Of a stretch of DNA of 64,000 nucleotides, positions 24,601 through 36,607 are shown in pieces. The stretch comes from Artemia franciscana (lineage: Eukaryota > Arthropoda > Branchiopoda > Anostraca > Artemiidae). The stretch's first letter is position 1; each line of letters begins with the position of its first letter. The stretch covers positions 46,760,185-46,824,184 of the forward strand of contig NC_088867.1 in assembly GCF_032884065.1 (NCBI RefSeq). Reading direction: 5' to 3'. The notes below the pieces were generated by a model. The model was not told where the DNA came from, made no database searches, and was given only the letters and a program-made list of their open reading frames with translations. The translations under genes were made by a program, and so were the position numbers.

Positions 24601-25457
24601 AAATCACTTGTTTTTCTTTGTTTTGGATTCTCAGCCTTGGCGGCTGGGTCACTCATCTCTTCAAAATCCCTTTTTCTTGATGGTTCACTTTTTCTTGAAA
24701 GTTTAATTTTAGAATTGCATTTGTCCGATTTGTCAGGCAATTCGGTGAAACTACATTCCGTCTTGATAGGCAATGACCTACTGACATTTTCAAAGTTCAA
24801 ATCACTTGTTTTTCTTTGTTTTGGATTCTCAGCCTTGGTGGCTGGGTCACTCATCTCTTCAAAAGGCCTTTTTCTAGACACTTCAAGCTTAGAAACGCTT
24901 ACACTTGGTTCATCACGTAATTGGGTGGAAATATATTCTGCCTTGTTATGACTACTAGACCCACTTGAATTTGGCAAGCTCAAATCATGACTTTTTCTTT
25001 GTTTTGAAATTACAGCCTTGTAACTTGCGTCCCTTGCTTGTTCAAAACGCTTTCCTGGCCCCTTAATTTTAGAAATGTATGCACCAGGTTCCTCATGTAA
25101 TCTGGTAGAAATACGTGCAACCATAAATACCCTCGAATTTTCAGAGTCCTTGTCTCGAGTTTTCTTTTTTCTCAAACTAACAGCCTTTCTGAGACTGTGG
25201 CTAATATTTTTTTCTAAATGACTTTTTCTTGACTTTAATCTGGTGGAAATACTTTCTGTCTCGACAGGTATGGACGTGTTTGTATCTCCAAAACTTCTGT
25301 TCCAAGTTTTCATTTGTTTTGCATCTACAGTCATGCTGGAATTTGGCTCACTTATTCCCACAGTAGCGGAATTTACCACCTTAGAAACACAGTTATCCAT
25401 AGATGATTCTAGGTTATGATCGTGACTTTTGACAAACGTTTTGTAATCTTCTCTCAT
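21628..25457 (-). CDS. Single-exon ankyrin-repeat protein with C-terminal SOCS box (one frame slip)
   Basis: Two overlapping minus-strand ORFs form one gene: 25,457-23,673 (594 codons) and 23,766-21,628 (712 codons). From the ATG at 25,457 the first about 390 residues are Ser/Lys/Arg-rich and contain a 66-residue repeat (DNA period 198 bp, about 24,470-24,860) with KQRK-type basic clusters that could direct nuclear entry. About 20 ankyrin repeats follow (TPLHWAA, LLLSKGA, LLEKGANINLK). The last 49 residues hold a BC box SLKSICRHV (fits [ST]-L-x3-C-x3-V) and a Cul5-box-like MPLRLKIFL, as in ASB-family substrate receptors of Cullin-5/elongin ubiquitin ligases. At 23,693-23,695 one base is missing relative to the other LLEKGANINLK-coding repeats, which shifts the frame; it is either a recent mutation or a homopolymer read error. 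A Cullin-5 adaptor role is inferred from the SOCS box. PRANC and latrotoxin families fit less well. Confidence 0.85.
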
Positions 25458-25501
25458 TGCTTACTATTTCTAAACTGACTAATAATTTTCAAAAGCAAAT
25501 T

Positions 25502-25509
25502 TATTTATA
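25502..25509 (-). promoter_or_regulatory. TATA box of the ankyrin-SOCS gene
   Basis: On the minus strand CTATAAATAA lies 45-53 bp upstream of the ATG at 25,457. That is the right distance for a start site near 25,475 and a very short leader. Two TGACGTA-type CRE/ATF half sites lie just upstream (about 25,517 and 25,546). Found by eye; no expression evidence. Confidence 0.55.
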
Positions 25510-25559
25510 GAGTCGGTGACGTATGTGTCCATACTAGGCGTTAATGACGTAAATTATCT

Positions 25560-26900
25560 TTGTCATGTCTTCTCGAAAGATGGGAATGATGTCATGTCAG
25601 TGCGAATAAGCCCATGCTGGAATACATAAATTACAATACCATAATCAACATGGTCATGTGTTTTATCATCTTTATGTATGGAAAATTTATTAACCAAATA
25701 CTGCACTGTTATAACTAGACTGTTAAACTTGCAAAATTGCAGCTGTCTGTAGCCTTAAGAGTTTCCTTTTCGTATACCAAGTTTACCCAGCTGAGCATAT
25801 CATCTATCACTTTTGCTATCGACTTGCGCGTTAAGATTAAGCCTGGGCACTGTTCTGTTTTTCTGAAGAAAGAAAAAAAATATAAAAAGGGCTCAAATGA
25901 AACAAAACAGGTAAAAAAAAACAGTAGACCAGTTTCTGTTTCCATTCTGTTTTTTATATAAAACAATTCCTTTTTTTTTTAAAAGCTGTTTTTGTACACT
26001 TAAAGGTTTAAAAAAATGTAAATGCTGACTTTTGGCTTGTTATCAAAAAGTTAATAATGACGTCAGTTGTTCAAGCCTTAAAGCTTATAATTTAAAAATT
26101 GTTCTCTGTTGCCCAGGCACACTGCCTTCGCATGAAATAATCAGAAATCACCAATATCTTTTCGCTCGACACACTAGTAGTAGGATACGCCAAGATACCT
26201 TAGGGATGTTTCTAGCAGTTCCGGAAAGATCCTTTCATTTTGAGTCCAGAAGATTTATGGGTCTCCAATATGAAAATATTAACTTTTTAGTGTATCATTA
26301 ACTTTTCGTCAGGATTACCACTTGCCATGGGTGATAGTTTTCTCTAGCGGTAACACTTTTGAGAAAACCTAGTACTTTTGCAGCATTTTGTCCGAAAAAA
26401 AAAACAGTTTTGTGGCACATGTCCTTAAAAAGGGGCGAAAAACTGTCTATGTACACAAACATCGTTATTCTTTCTTTTTCTTATGTTTATTTTCTTCCAT
26501 TTTCTCATTCCTTTTTCTTTAAAATTGTGGTTTTATGGATACCCAGCATCACCTTGAACTTCCTGAAAATGCATAGTAGTTATTTGAGACGTTTTGAAAA
26601 TAAATAAATTTTTGGTCCGAAATTACGCAGTCAGCACAAAATCATTAGTACTTAAGCAGACCCCATAGTTGTTTTGGGAGGGGCGGTTTTCCCCTATAGA
26701 CCTTGCTCTCACCTCCCTTCATCAAGCTGTTCCAAACCCATCTTTAAAAAAAAGGTATGACACAAGAAATATGCATGAAAAACTGACACTTCTTACTACC
26801 GATTCAAGAATTTTCGTTACCAAACAGCTTAGAACTGCCTTTTAAGATTAAGGAAAATTCTCTCCGTGAAAATTGCTTCCCAATAACAAATGCTTATGTG
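25560..26900. other. No gene seen
   Basis: AT-rich non-coding sequence with poly-A and poly-T runs. Short ORFs here lack recognisable content. Confidence 0.5.
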
Positions 26901-26919
26901 TTAATAATGGGCAACTTCA

Positions 26920-27200
26920 TGACCTACAGACCTTTCCCCAGGGGCTGTGGGTGTGTCATGTTATCACCAGAGACACAGTTACTATGTTGAACAAAACGGA
27001 TATTTAAAAATTTAGAAAATTTTCATTTGTCAACTTTGAGGGAGAAAGGAGGGTTGAAGGTGGACTAGTTGCCCTCCAATCTTTTTTGTTGCTGAAAAAG
27101 GGCACTAAACTTTTAATTTCCGTTACAATTTGCTCTTTTTTGACCCTCTAGGACTTTTGGCTCGATGCAAACACCCCTGGGAGAAAAAAACATAATGTAA
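26920..27200. repeat. Dispersed repeat D (copy 2)
   Basis: Shares TTGCCCTCCAATC, AAAAAGGGCACTAAAC, TTTCCGTTACAA and CACCCCTGGGAGAAAAA blocks with 14,100-14,400, in the same order. Non-coding. Confidence 0.6.
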
Positions 27201-27472
27201 GTCAAAAGCAAAATTGATAAGAAAATAAAACTCAGGAAACTAGTATTACCATATAACCTGTACAATAGGCCTATATAAACACAATAAATATCCTCTGCAC
27301 AAAACTTTTAAACCCACTGAATATGTGTTGAAATAACGAGTGAAACTTGAGTTTGGCTTTGATAAAACAAATGATTACAATGAAACACAGTTTACGAATA
27401 TAAGTTCACCATTTTGGCTTTTACTTACTAAAAAATTTTTTAATTCTTTTATCCATTGTAAAAATTTAAGGT

Positions 27473-27640
<168 letters not shown>

Positions 27641-27730
27641 TGGGTTTTTTTCCAGCATTAAAAGTTTTGCATCATAAAGGTAGCTTACGTTGCTTAACTT
27701 TTCAAGAAATGTTTGATGTCCTAACTTAAA

Positions 27731-28060
27731 TATAAATTTTGCTGATTAAAAGTACATTAAAATATCATTGAATTGAATAAAAGGTGAACTGACAAAGATT
27801 AAACGTGTAAAAATGAATCGACACTCCCCTTGGAAAATACCCCCTTAAGAAATACCTACTCCCCTAGAAAATACCGCACTCAAAATACCCCCAGGTATAA
27901 ATTTTGTTGATTAAAAGTACATTAACATATCATTAAATTGAAATAAAGGCGAATTGAACGTGTTAAACGTGTAAAAATGAATCGACACTTCCCTTGGAAA
28001 ATACCCCCTTAAGAAATACCTACTCCCCTAGAAAATACCTCACTCAAAATACCCCCAGGA
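27731..28060. repeat. Tandem duplication, unit about 165 bp
   Basis: TATAAATTTTG.TGATTAAAAG starts at 27,731 and again at 27,896. The rest (AATGAATCGACACT, TTGGAAAATACCCCCTTAAG, CCTACTCCCCTAGAAAATACC) follows in both with few differences. Confidence 0.85.
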
Positions 28061-28099
28061 TAACATCCTCCCCCGAAAATACACCATGAACAAATAATC

Positions 28100-29430
28100 C
28101 CGGAAACATATAACCGTGGATTGTCAGTTTAATATACATATTTTGATTTTTATTCCTTAAAGTCTTCTTTAAGGAATACTTCTTAAATGCCTCTTTATTT
28201 ATCAGAGTAAAAAATTGAAAACATTGAAAATATATTTGTTTACAGTAAAGTGTAAATTATGGTATCGTCTTGAGAAGGCCTGGGGTTGTTAGCCCTACTT
28301 TTTTTTAGCTTTGAGTTTTACTCGGCTATTTACTCTAATTTGTGTTTGTTTTGGGTTTAGTTTATTTATTGATGGTGATTTTTGGTATCAGTTTTAAGCT
28401 TGTAAAATTACTTGAATTTATTTTTACTGATTTTTGGCTTAATGGAGCTCTTCACTTCTCTTGATTCTCATCTCATTCTCTTGATTCTCATTGATTCTCG
28501 AGAATCAAAAAATTTGATTCTCTTGATGTATCTTTTAACATCAAAATTCGTTTTTTAGCGTTTCGTTTACTATTGAGCCGGGTCGCTCCTTACTACAGTT
28601 AGTTACCACGAACTGTTTGACATTTTTCAGGAAGGTTAAGGGCGGTATAAGAGCTAATGTTTTGGGGACACCAACCAAAGTTAGGTTCAAGGCCTTATCC
28701 AGATTTTGGACCCCGCAAAATATTTGTCTGACTTGGAAGAACGTAATAAAAATGCATCTGAACAAGTTTTCGGTGCATTTTTAAAAATGTTTTAGTACCC
28801 CACCCCTTAGCAAAAGTTCTGTATACGACCTTGCTTGGGCTCCCTTTTTAGTTTTTTTCCCCTCTACCTGAAGAACTAGCAAAAACTTGAGCTATCAAGG
28901 CGGGGGGGGGGGGTCACGTCTCCTAAAATCCACCTTCGTCTTCCAAAAGAGCTTGAGCTAAGCTAACAAAGCAATTATTTATTACTCATTGATATAATAA
29001 TGACAACTAGGTATTTTAACATCGAGATCACCCTAGTTTAATATTAAACGGAATTTAAAAAATAGAAAAAACTACAACAATTCTTGTATAACTGTTTTAC
29101 AACTTGCGTCATCTTTTTTGCAGAATACGTTAGATAGTAAAGAGACAGTTTTTCAGACGTTCAAATAGTGAAACAATTATGGTTTGCTTATTAATCAAAT
29201 TTAGGAATTATAATGCCAATAAATTGACAACTTGAGCTTTATCATTTAATTCAGATGCACAAATACTAGAGTTACTCGTAAAAACTATAAGTTTTAAATT
29301 TGTAGCCTAATTTTTTATTTTTTACACAGCTCATGAAGCTGAGCTAATTAGATAATAACAAGAAATTTATTAAGAGAAGTTGATGTTAACAATGCTATCA
29401 ATTCGACAATATTGAGACTAACACAACTTA
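28100..29430. other. No gene; short repeats only
   Basis: Contains a TTCTCTTGATTCTCAT cluster at about 28,455-28,525, the 65-bp repeat at 28,559-28,622 shared with 14,711, and a poly-G run near 28,901. Nothing coding is recognisable. Confidence 0.55.
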
Positions 29431-29433
29431 ACA

Positions 29434-30065
29434 TTAAGCAAAACTAGAAAAAAAAATATATCGACCATTTTTGTTAATTTGATCATTTGATAAAAAAAAA
29501 AAAAAATGAAAATGACCATTTGACCAAACCGGAATGTTATTAGTTTGACCAAACCAAAAAAATTTCACCATTTTATTAATTTCAAAAAGGATAATTTTCA
29601 GCGATTTGTCATCCTCTATCTGCAGAACGTGCCCTAGCCATCTCAACCTTTCTTTCATTATTACCCTAGAAAGCACGATTGAACCTGACTTTTCGTACAA
29701 CCTGCTGTTTGAAATATGGTCTGTCATCCAGGTACCCAAAACAATCCGTAGGCAATTCCTCTGGAAAACATCTAGTAAATCTTCATCCACTTTTCGGAGC
29801 ACCCATGTTTCAGAGCCATATTTAACCACTGTCATCACTGTACTTTCCAATATTATAATCTTGGTTTACAGACTTATCTTCCTATCCTTACAAACTTTTT
29901 TTAACTGTGAAAAAATACCCTCATCCTTAGGTATTCTACTTATAGCATCTTTACTGTTCCCATCGTCTTTACAAATAATACTACCAAGGTAAGTGAAGCT
30001 CCCCATCTGATCGATCTTATTGATACCCAGCGTCATCTTTTGAGATTTGCATAAACTAAAGTTGC
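29434..30065 (-). mobile_element. RTE-type LINE, 3' end of ORF2
   Basis: Minus-strand open part from 29,850 reads VVKYGSETWVLRK, DVFQRNCLRIVLGTWMTDHI and ERLRWLGHVLQIEDD, the C-terminal blocks of RTE/BovB-type ORF2 (YGSETW...LR.FLG..W.D...RWLGH). Upstream on the same strand, to about 30,065, other frames give INKIDQMGSFTYLGSII-like and DAISRI-like blocks. Only the last part of the element is present, with frame breaks. Confidence 0.8.
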
Positions 30066-30351
30066 TTCTACAAAATAAAGAGTATAAAAAACTGATAATT
30101 TATTGAAATTTGGCAATGTCATTTCAGTTTAATGTAGATCACGGCTAACGCAGCCCCAGTAGCAGTACAGCGTTTGTAGCACAACAGAACGAAATAAACA
30201 TAAGCTGAACTAATATTGTTGTTCTTATTATAGGCGTAATCACAAATTGAATTGAGGTTCAGTCCGCAAAGATTATTTACCTCCACCCTCCCCCAAAAAT
30301 AATGGCAATGGAACACCAATAGCCCCTGCAATTTTGGCAAGCCTTGAAAGC

Positions 30352-30410
30352 AGTGGCGGATCCAGGGGTGGAGCCCCCCCTGACGTAGGGGTGGAATTGT
30401 GGTTGGGTCC
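30352..30410. repeat. GGCGGATCCAGGGG-type element end
   Basis: AGTGGCGGATCCAGGGGTGG, then AGCCCCCCCTGACG, is a motif common at the ends of short interspersed DNA elements in animals. A related block (TATCCAGGGGGGAAGG, AGCCCCCTCCC) lies at about 47,930-47,970. The extent of the element is unclear. Confidence 0.35.
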
Positions 30411-30629
30411 GCTTGCTCTGGTTTGGGAAGAATGTAAATTTTTGTAATTGGTTTTTAATAGTTTAGTTTTTTATAAGTTTTAAATTATAAAGACTGTTTC
30501 TTTTTGCAAACAAGTTTTAAACAAGGTTTTAGTTGCTATGTGCGGTCTCAGTTAGATTTTACTGATGACGCATACTGCCAAAAAATATTTAATTAAATTT
30601 AGGTTTATCAAGGAAATATGTCCGTTTAA

Positions 30630-30980
30630 TCCTGATGACCCCTCGCGATATTTTAAATTTGGTTACCCAAGGTTTTACGCAAATTCAACTATAGATTTTA
30701 AAAGCTATGAACTTGGTATCCTTTTTTTAGTTGTCCTCTAGGTATATTTTATGCGAATGAAAAGTTTTACCTGTATGCAATATTTTTCATACAATGTATG
30801 ACATTATCGTAATACTATAATGTATTTGCTTGGCTCTTTAAATATATATAAATATAATGAAATTTTAATTAAGGCTCTACAGTATTCTGAGTCAAAGGAT
30901 GTACGTCCTCCCCATGATCCTAAAAAATATTCCCATGTCCCACCGATGGAGTGTGTGCTCTACTTTGGGAATCACTGGCC
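30630..30980. mobile_element. hAT-like MITE relative, partial
   Basis: Shares GATGACCCCTCGCGATATTT, GAGTCAAAGGATGTACGTCC, AATATTCCCATGTCCCACC and the end TTTGGGAATCACTGG with the complete MITE at 51,001-51,228. The left end is not recognisable. Confidence 0.6.
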
Positions 30981-30984
30981 TATT

Positions 30985-31670
30985 TTATTTTAATAATTGA
31001 CAACGAATCGCTGAGTTCATTCTTAGGCATGTATTTGTGAACTTGTTTCAAGTTTGGGATGGACTTTTCAAATCAGCAAAGAGAAGGTGGGTTTTATGAC
31101 AATTATAGGAAACTGTTGGGGTAACCCACCTAAAAACTTGCAATCTACCCTCATCTTTAGGATGTATCTACACAAGGAACGTCCTAGCTCTTAGGGAATA
31201 TTCTTTTACCTGTGTCAAGTCAATCATTCAAGTGCTTTGACGCTGAACCCCCCCCCCCCCCACACACCTCTAAAGAGCAAATTCAGCAGGATTTGCCTTT
31301 TGAAGCCCTTTTGAATCTCTTATGTTCTAATATCTGACTAGTGGCGATAATTTAAACTAAAGGAAAATAGGAAGAAGACAATATTGTTAGTGCATATATG
31401 GTTTTCTCCATAGAGTGGCCATATACAATAAAGTAGAGCTGCTTAAATTTTCTTTTTTTAAAAATTGGTGTCATCGCCAACTGATTTTTTTGCCTTGAGT
31501 TAAAATGACCAACAAAAATGGCGGTGGCAAATATATACAAATATTATAGTCATTTTTGGGTAGGTGACGTGATCCACCAGTCTCTTTTGCGTAGAACCCA
31601 AGTATCGCTATTTAGGCCATCTGTCAACCTTATGCCTCAAATCAGAGACTATCTGGCAAATTTAAATCAA
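30985..31670. other. No gene seen
   Basis: Non-coding; includes a poly-C run near 31,248 followed by CACACACC. No recognisable element until the Helitron helicase end at about 31,673. Confidence 0.5.
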
Positions 31671-31672
31671 TG

Positions 31673-34600
31673 TTAGCGCAAAATTCTGGTTTTACTCGAC
31701 AGAAAGTGGTTTTCATTGGCTGTTACAACATTCTTCGCTGTCCCATTGTCTGTGCATATAAATAGATTGTTAGGTTTACCGACCCTCGAACATGCAACAA
31801 CCAATTGTCCATGGGAAAAACAATCTGTATTAAGATCTATACCGCATTTTTCTAATGATTGCCCTTGAGCTTTGTTGATGGTAATTGCAAACGCTATTCG
31901 AATTGGGAATTGCAATCTTTTAAATTGAAAAGGCAGATCCGTTGGAATCATGGGAATGCGAGGAATAAGAACAGCCTCACCCTCAAAAGACCCTGTCAAG
32001 ATTGTTGCCTCTATTACGTTTTCGATTGTTTTTTTTTGTTTTTTTTACGGCAAGTCGCGAGCCATTGCAGAGCTTTGGTGGGTTGATATTTCGTAACAAT
32101 ATTATTGGTACGCCTATTTTTAGTTGTAGCACATGTGTGGAAACCCAGGGACATCCAGGGAATTTAAAAATTCAGATGGATAATTAACCGCTTCATTTGG
32201 TTCCAGAACTGTGTCGACTGACTTGTAAATTACTTCCTGGTCTCGAATCTTGGTCAAAATAATGTTGTTGATTTCTTGGACGTCTTTATTCTTGGCTGCC
32301 AATATCGCTCGTTCACTGAGCCATTTATGATTTTTATAATTGATTAGAATATTCAGAAATACACTTTCAACCAATTCATTTTTGGACGTCGCTTAATAAT
32401 AGAATTCAGCAGGCAGTTGTATACGTCCTGAAATTGAGTCTACTGGGAGTTTTCCGTTTCCAATTGCCAGCAATTGATCTAAAAATATTTCACCAGAGTC
32501 ATCGTTTTGCAATCAGACACGCATATTTATAATTAATTTTAATGTCTTTACGTTTGCCCATAAATTAAAATTTTTCCGGCAAGCATTCATTTCATCCGCA
32601 GGGGTTGATCTAGGTATTATAGATAATGTTTGCCTGAAATCTCTCGCAAGCAATATTAATGTGCGGCCAAAGGGTTTCGAATTTACTCGCAAATCTCGTA
32701 ATGATTGTTCCAGAGCCTCGAGCGATTTTTTGTGTGCCATTGCGCACTCGTCCCAAATAATAAGTTTGCATTGCTGCAATACTTTACCCATCTTAGATGA
32801 TTTAGAAATATTGCACGTGGGAGTTTCTGTAGAATGGAAATTCAGAAGCAATTTCAAAGCGGAATGAGCAGTTCTTCCGCCAGGCAGCAACGTTGCGGCT
32901 ATTCCGGACGACGCAGTTGCCAACATTATATCATTTTTTGATCGAATTGATGCCAGAATTAATTTTATCACAAACTTTTTACCAGTGCCTCCCGGCACAT
33001 CCAAAAAGAACATTTCTCCAACTTTGTTATCTACACAATGCATTATCTTATCATAAATGTCTTTTTGCTCAGACGTTAACTTAGAAATATTATTTTGACC
33101 ATACGACAATAGATCACTCGTGTTGTAACTTTGTTCACGATTCAATTCTACACATATCGAAACAGCAGCGTTACGATTAGGTAAAGGCTTTCCAAAATCC
33201 TGAAGAGATTTGTCTACCATACATACGCACAAATCTTCAATAGTAACTTAAGTGTAGTTATAATTTTCTGATGTAAAATCAAAGGTCATATCTAACGTCT
33301 CTGAACGTTTTCGATGGAGTATATCCTCGGCTGTTTTCGACTTACATTTCTCCCATAACTCTGTAGGAGCTGAAGGAGAGCAAGTTGTTAGTATGATTCC
33401 AAACAATGCAAGAATTTGACTTGGAGTTGACGTTTCGCATGTGTCATTGATGCAGTTATCCCAGTGTTGGTCATTCTCCAATAAATTCAGAGCTTAGCAT
33501 GCACTACGGTAAGTGTCATGTATAGTATGGTTTACAATTCTCAAATACTCAAAGGACGTCGGACCGGGTACATTCACCAAAAGCAGGCGGAGAAAGAAGC
33601 ATTCATGTTGATTGGGGTGAATGGTGTAGAGTCTTCCTATCTTGGTATCCTTGAAGATGGTAGGTTGGCCGTCGACTGACTTACCTGTTTTCGACGTTCA
33701 AATGATTTCTTTATAGCATTCCACGTGTAATACGAAGGCACTTCCGTATACAGCAGTGTTTTTACAAAAAAATCATTTTGACATAACGAAAAGAAAGCAG
33801 TTAACGTTGTATCGGGTGGATTCAGGGCTCTTTGTTGTACTTTGGATTCCAAAAAAAAAACGCGTTGACCATTCTGTAAATGTACCGCTAAGTAAACAAC
33901 AGCTGGACTTCGTTCATGGATCGGAAAGGAAAGAATTCACCAAACAGCTTCATTACTGCTTATCTATCTTCCAGCCTGATATTGTACGATTTCATCGATA
34001 TAACTGATTCCGGACTGCAAGCCAAAAACTGCCATGTCACTGCCTTTGGTGACGTATTTACATATGTATTTGATTGCCTTTACGGAATTACAGTATTCCA
34101 CGCTTATGTGTGCAATAAATGTTTTTGACAATAAAGGTGAATATGGAACAACCCACTGATTATCTACTTCGATGGTGGTACCGTTATGCTTCTTTATTAT
34201 TGCTGTTTTACCGCCATCTTCAGTAGATCTTCTTCTATATAGTAGGTAACCATCATTGCCGGTAATTGTGTTGGGTACTAAAAGTCAAGAATATTGCTAT
34301 GTGCACCTTCCTTTGGCCATGCATGGTGATTTTTCATTCAGTGCACCGCAAGGTCCATGTATCATATTTTTTACCACAATATCATATAAGCCCTTACCGA
34401 CATTTTCATCAGGTATTTCAGCGGAAATGACATCGTCAATTTCATTAGAAGTAATTTTATAATGTAGCCAGATTACAATATGCGCGTGTGGCAATCCTCG
34501 TTTTTGCCATTCCACTATACATCCAGCATCGCACTGACCCAAACACTTTAAGTTTTACTATGTAGTTTATCAGTGATTTCTATGAACCGCCGATTGTCCT

Positions 34601-34841
34601 TGAAGTAAAAGCTGCTGTATCTCGCCCCAAGATTAATTACATGTAAATGTAATAAATAAATCTGGACGACCATAGAGACGAACATACCCAATAGCATCTT
34701 AAGCATATTCATGCATATGACGGGGACTGCCAGCATATGACGAAGGTAAATTTGTTAATCTTCCAACTTTAGTGGTATTACCGTCATTTACAACTGCATC
34801 TTGCAAATGAATGTATTGTTCAGTCATTTACAGCTTTACAA
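31673..34841 (-). mobile_element. Helitron Rep-helicase, minus strand, long remnant
   Basis: Reading the minus strand downward, the Rep HUH block GLPHAHIVIWL is intact (34,542-34,297), followed by HGPCGALNEKSPC. Scattered pieces of the Rep to helicase linker follow (33,852-33,248). The PIF1-type helicase (33,232-32,513) has Walker A PGGTGKKF, an SSGIAATLLPGGRTAHS block, Walker B IIWDEC and ARDFRQTL. The C-terminal blocks WLSERAILAAK (32,374-32,120), [13 protein letters not shown] and [12 protein letters not shown] (31,999-31,673) complete the order. Long open stretches are broken by several stops. This is the best-preserved transposase in the window. The N-terminal part continues, after rearranged sequence, at 36,608-38,346. 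It is not active as it stands. Confidence 0.9.
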
Positions 34842-34968
34842 CTAGTTGGTGGGGGTGCTTTGCAACCCACCCCCCAAGCCCCCCACGCAAGTAAGTCGTT
34901 ACGCGCCATCTTAGTTACGCACCATTGTAGTTGTGTCCCTATGTGCCACCTGTGAATATGGTTAGATA
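34842..34968 (-). mobile_element. 3' end of a minus-strand Helitron (left of nested insertion)
   Basis: The reverse complement ends ...GCACCCCCACCAACTAG at 34,842, preceded by GCGTAACGACTTACTTGCG and CACAACTACAATGG blocks, as in the plus-strand elements' 3' ends. The element resumes at 36,052 beyond element B. Confidence 0.75.
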
Positions 34969-36051
34969 TCTATATATATAAAAATAAGTTGTCTGTGTGT
35001 CTGTGTGTCGAGTGACGTCATGTCATCAGGTCGTCATGTCGTCATGAAGTTAGTTGTCGTCATGTGTGTTATGACGATGACGTCATTAAAGGTATTTAAG
35101 AAAATCGTTCAAAGACAAATTTTTAATTGTAAGAAGATCGTGGACGGAAAAATGTTTAATTGTAAAATGAGTGAAGAACCTACAATGGCAACAGCCGAGG
35201 AAGCTGCTCAAAGATTCTATGCCAAAAAACTTGCGGCTGATACAGAAAGTAAGAAAAGAAAGCGTGCCAAGGAAAAAATAAAAAAAGGAAAAAAATCTGA
35301 AAAATAAAGGAGAAAAACAAAACTAAAAAAATAAAAATAATAAAAAAACTAAAAAGGTAAAAACTCCAAAAAAAACTAAAAAGAAAAAAGAAAAAAACTA
35401 AAAAAACTAAAAAAAAAGGTAAAAACCAAAAAAAACACTAAAAAGAAAAAAAGGTGAATAACACAAAAATTTATTTCATCAAATACCAATTCAAAAACGA
35501 ATGTATATACAGACCGGGACACAAATGACGACCGGGACACAGGGAATAGGACACCGGGACACAAATGACGACCGGGACACAGGGAATATAAATGACGACC
35601 GGGACACAGGGACACAACTACAACGAGGACGCCGGGGGCACAGGGGGATATATAAATGACGACGGCGACACAGGGAATGTTCGATTAGCAATCACCATCA
35701 ACAAAGCTCAAGGGCAATCATTAGAATCATGAGGTATAGATCTGAATACGGATTGTTTTTCCCATGGACAATTATATGTTTCATGTTCAAGAGTCGGTAA
35801 ACCTGAAGATCTATTTATATGCACAGACAATGGGACAGCAAAGAATGTTGTATATTCGCAAGTTTTACGTAGTTAAAAACATAAATATATATATGTATCA
35901 ATATTCACAGGTGGGATACAGGGACACAACTACAATGGCGCGTAACTAATATGGCACGCAACGACTTACGCGCGCGGGGGGCTTGGGGGGGCGCGAAGCG
36001 CCCCCATCAACTAGGTGTTGGTGTGGCGCGAAGCGCCAACCCAACAGCTAG
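34969..36051 (+). mobile_element. Non-autonomous Helitron (element B), nested
   Basis: The 5' end TCTATATATATAAAAATAAG is at 34,969 and the 3' CTAG is at 36,048-36,051, preceded by the GGCGCGAAGCGCC hairpin. It sits between A (34,968) and T (36,052) in another Helitron's 3' region, again with no target-site duplication. Contents are TGACGTCA-rich leader, a short N-terminal ORF (to 35,307, with ATAEEAAQRFYAKKL...KKRKRAKE), an A-rich stretch, the GACGACCGGGACAC minisatellite (35,510-35,680) and a piece of the helicase C-terminus (about 35,690-35,880). Confidence 0.9.
35510..35680. repeat. GACGACCGGGACAC minisatellite inside element B
   Basis: Same irregular units as in element A, shorter array. 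Cys/Pro/Gly-Arg ORFs across it are repeat products. Confidence 0.85.
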
Positions 36052-36227
36052 TTTATATATATGTTTTTAACTGCGTAAAACTTGCGAATATACAACATTC
36101 TTCACTGTCCAATTGTCTGTGCATATACAAAGCCTTATATAGTTATAATTACGTCATATGCAAACCCTCTTCCACTGAATACATCTAGCATTGCACTGAC
36201 CCAAACCTATGTGCCACCTGTGAATAT

Positions 36228-36308
<81 letters not shown>

Positions 36309-36607
36309 TTTAACTGCGTAAAACTTGCGAATATACAACATTCTTCGCTGTCCAATTGTCTGTTCATATACAAAGCTTATGTGCTTATAATGACATCATA
36401 TGCAAACCCCATTCCACTGAATACATCAAGCATCACACTGACCCAAACACTTTAAGTTTTACTATGTAGTTTATCAGTGATTTCTATGAACCGCCGATTG
36501 TCCTTGAAGTGAAAGCTACTGTATCTCGTCCCAAGATTAATTACATGTAAATGTAATAAATAAATCTGGACGCATATTTTTGCTAAATATCAGTGCGATG
36601 CTGGATG
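36052..36607 (-). mobile_element. Rearranged Helitron remnant with internal (TA)n
   Basis: The block GTTTTTAACTGCGTAAAACT, then GCGAATATACAACATTC (helicase C-terminus, minus strand), and CACTGACCCAAAC (the Rep GSVR region) each occur twice, at 36,063-36,210 and 36,306-36,450, on either side of a (TA)n tract (about 36,230-36,304). The block CACTTTAAGTTTTACTATGT, then the Rep N-terminal sequence, is repeated at 34,545, 36,447 and 36,636. This is a scrambled minus-strand copy; element B is inserted at its left. Confidence 0.7.

Noticed and set aside
21628-25457. Latrotoxin-like or PRANC-type ankyrin protein
   Set aside because: There is no signal peptide or latrotoxin-type N-terminus, and the C-terminus fits the SOCS BC box (SLKSICRHV) better than an F-box-like PRANC motif.
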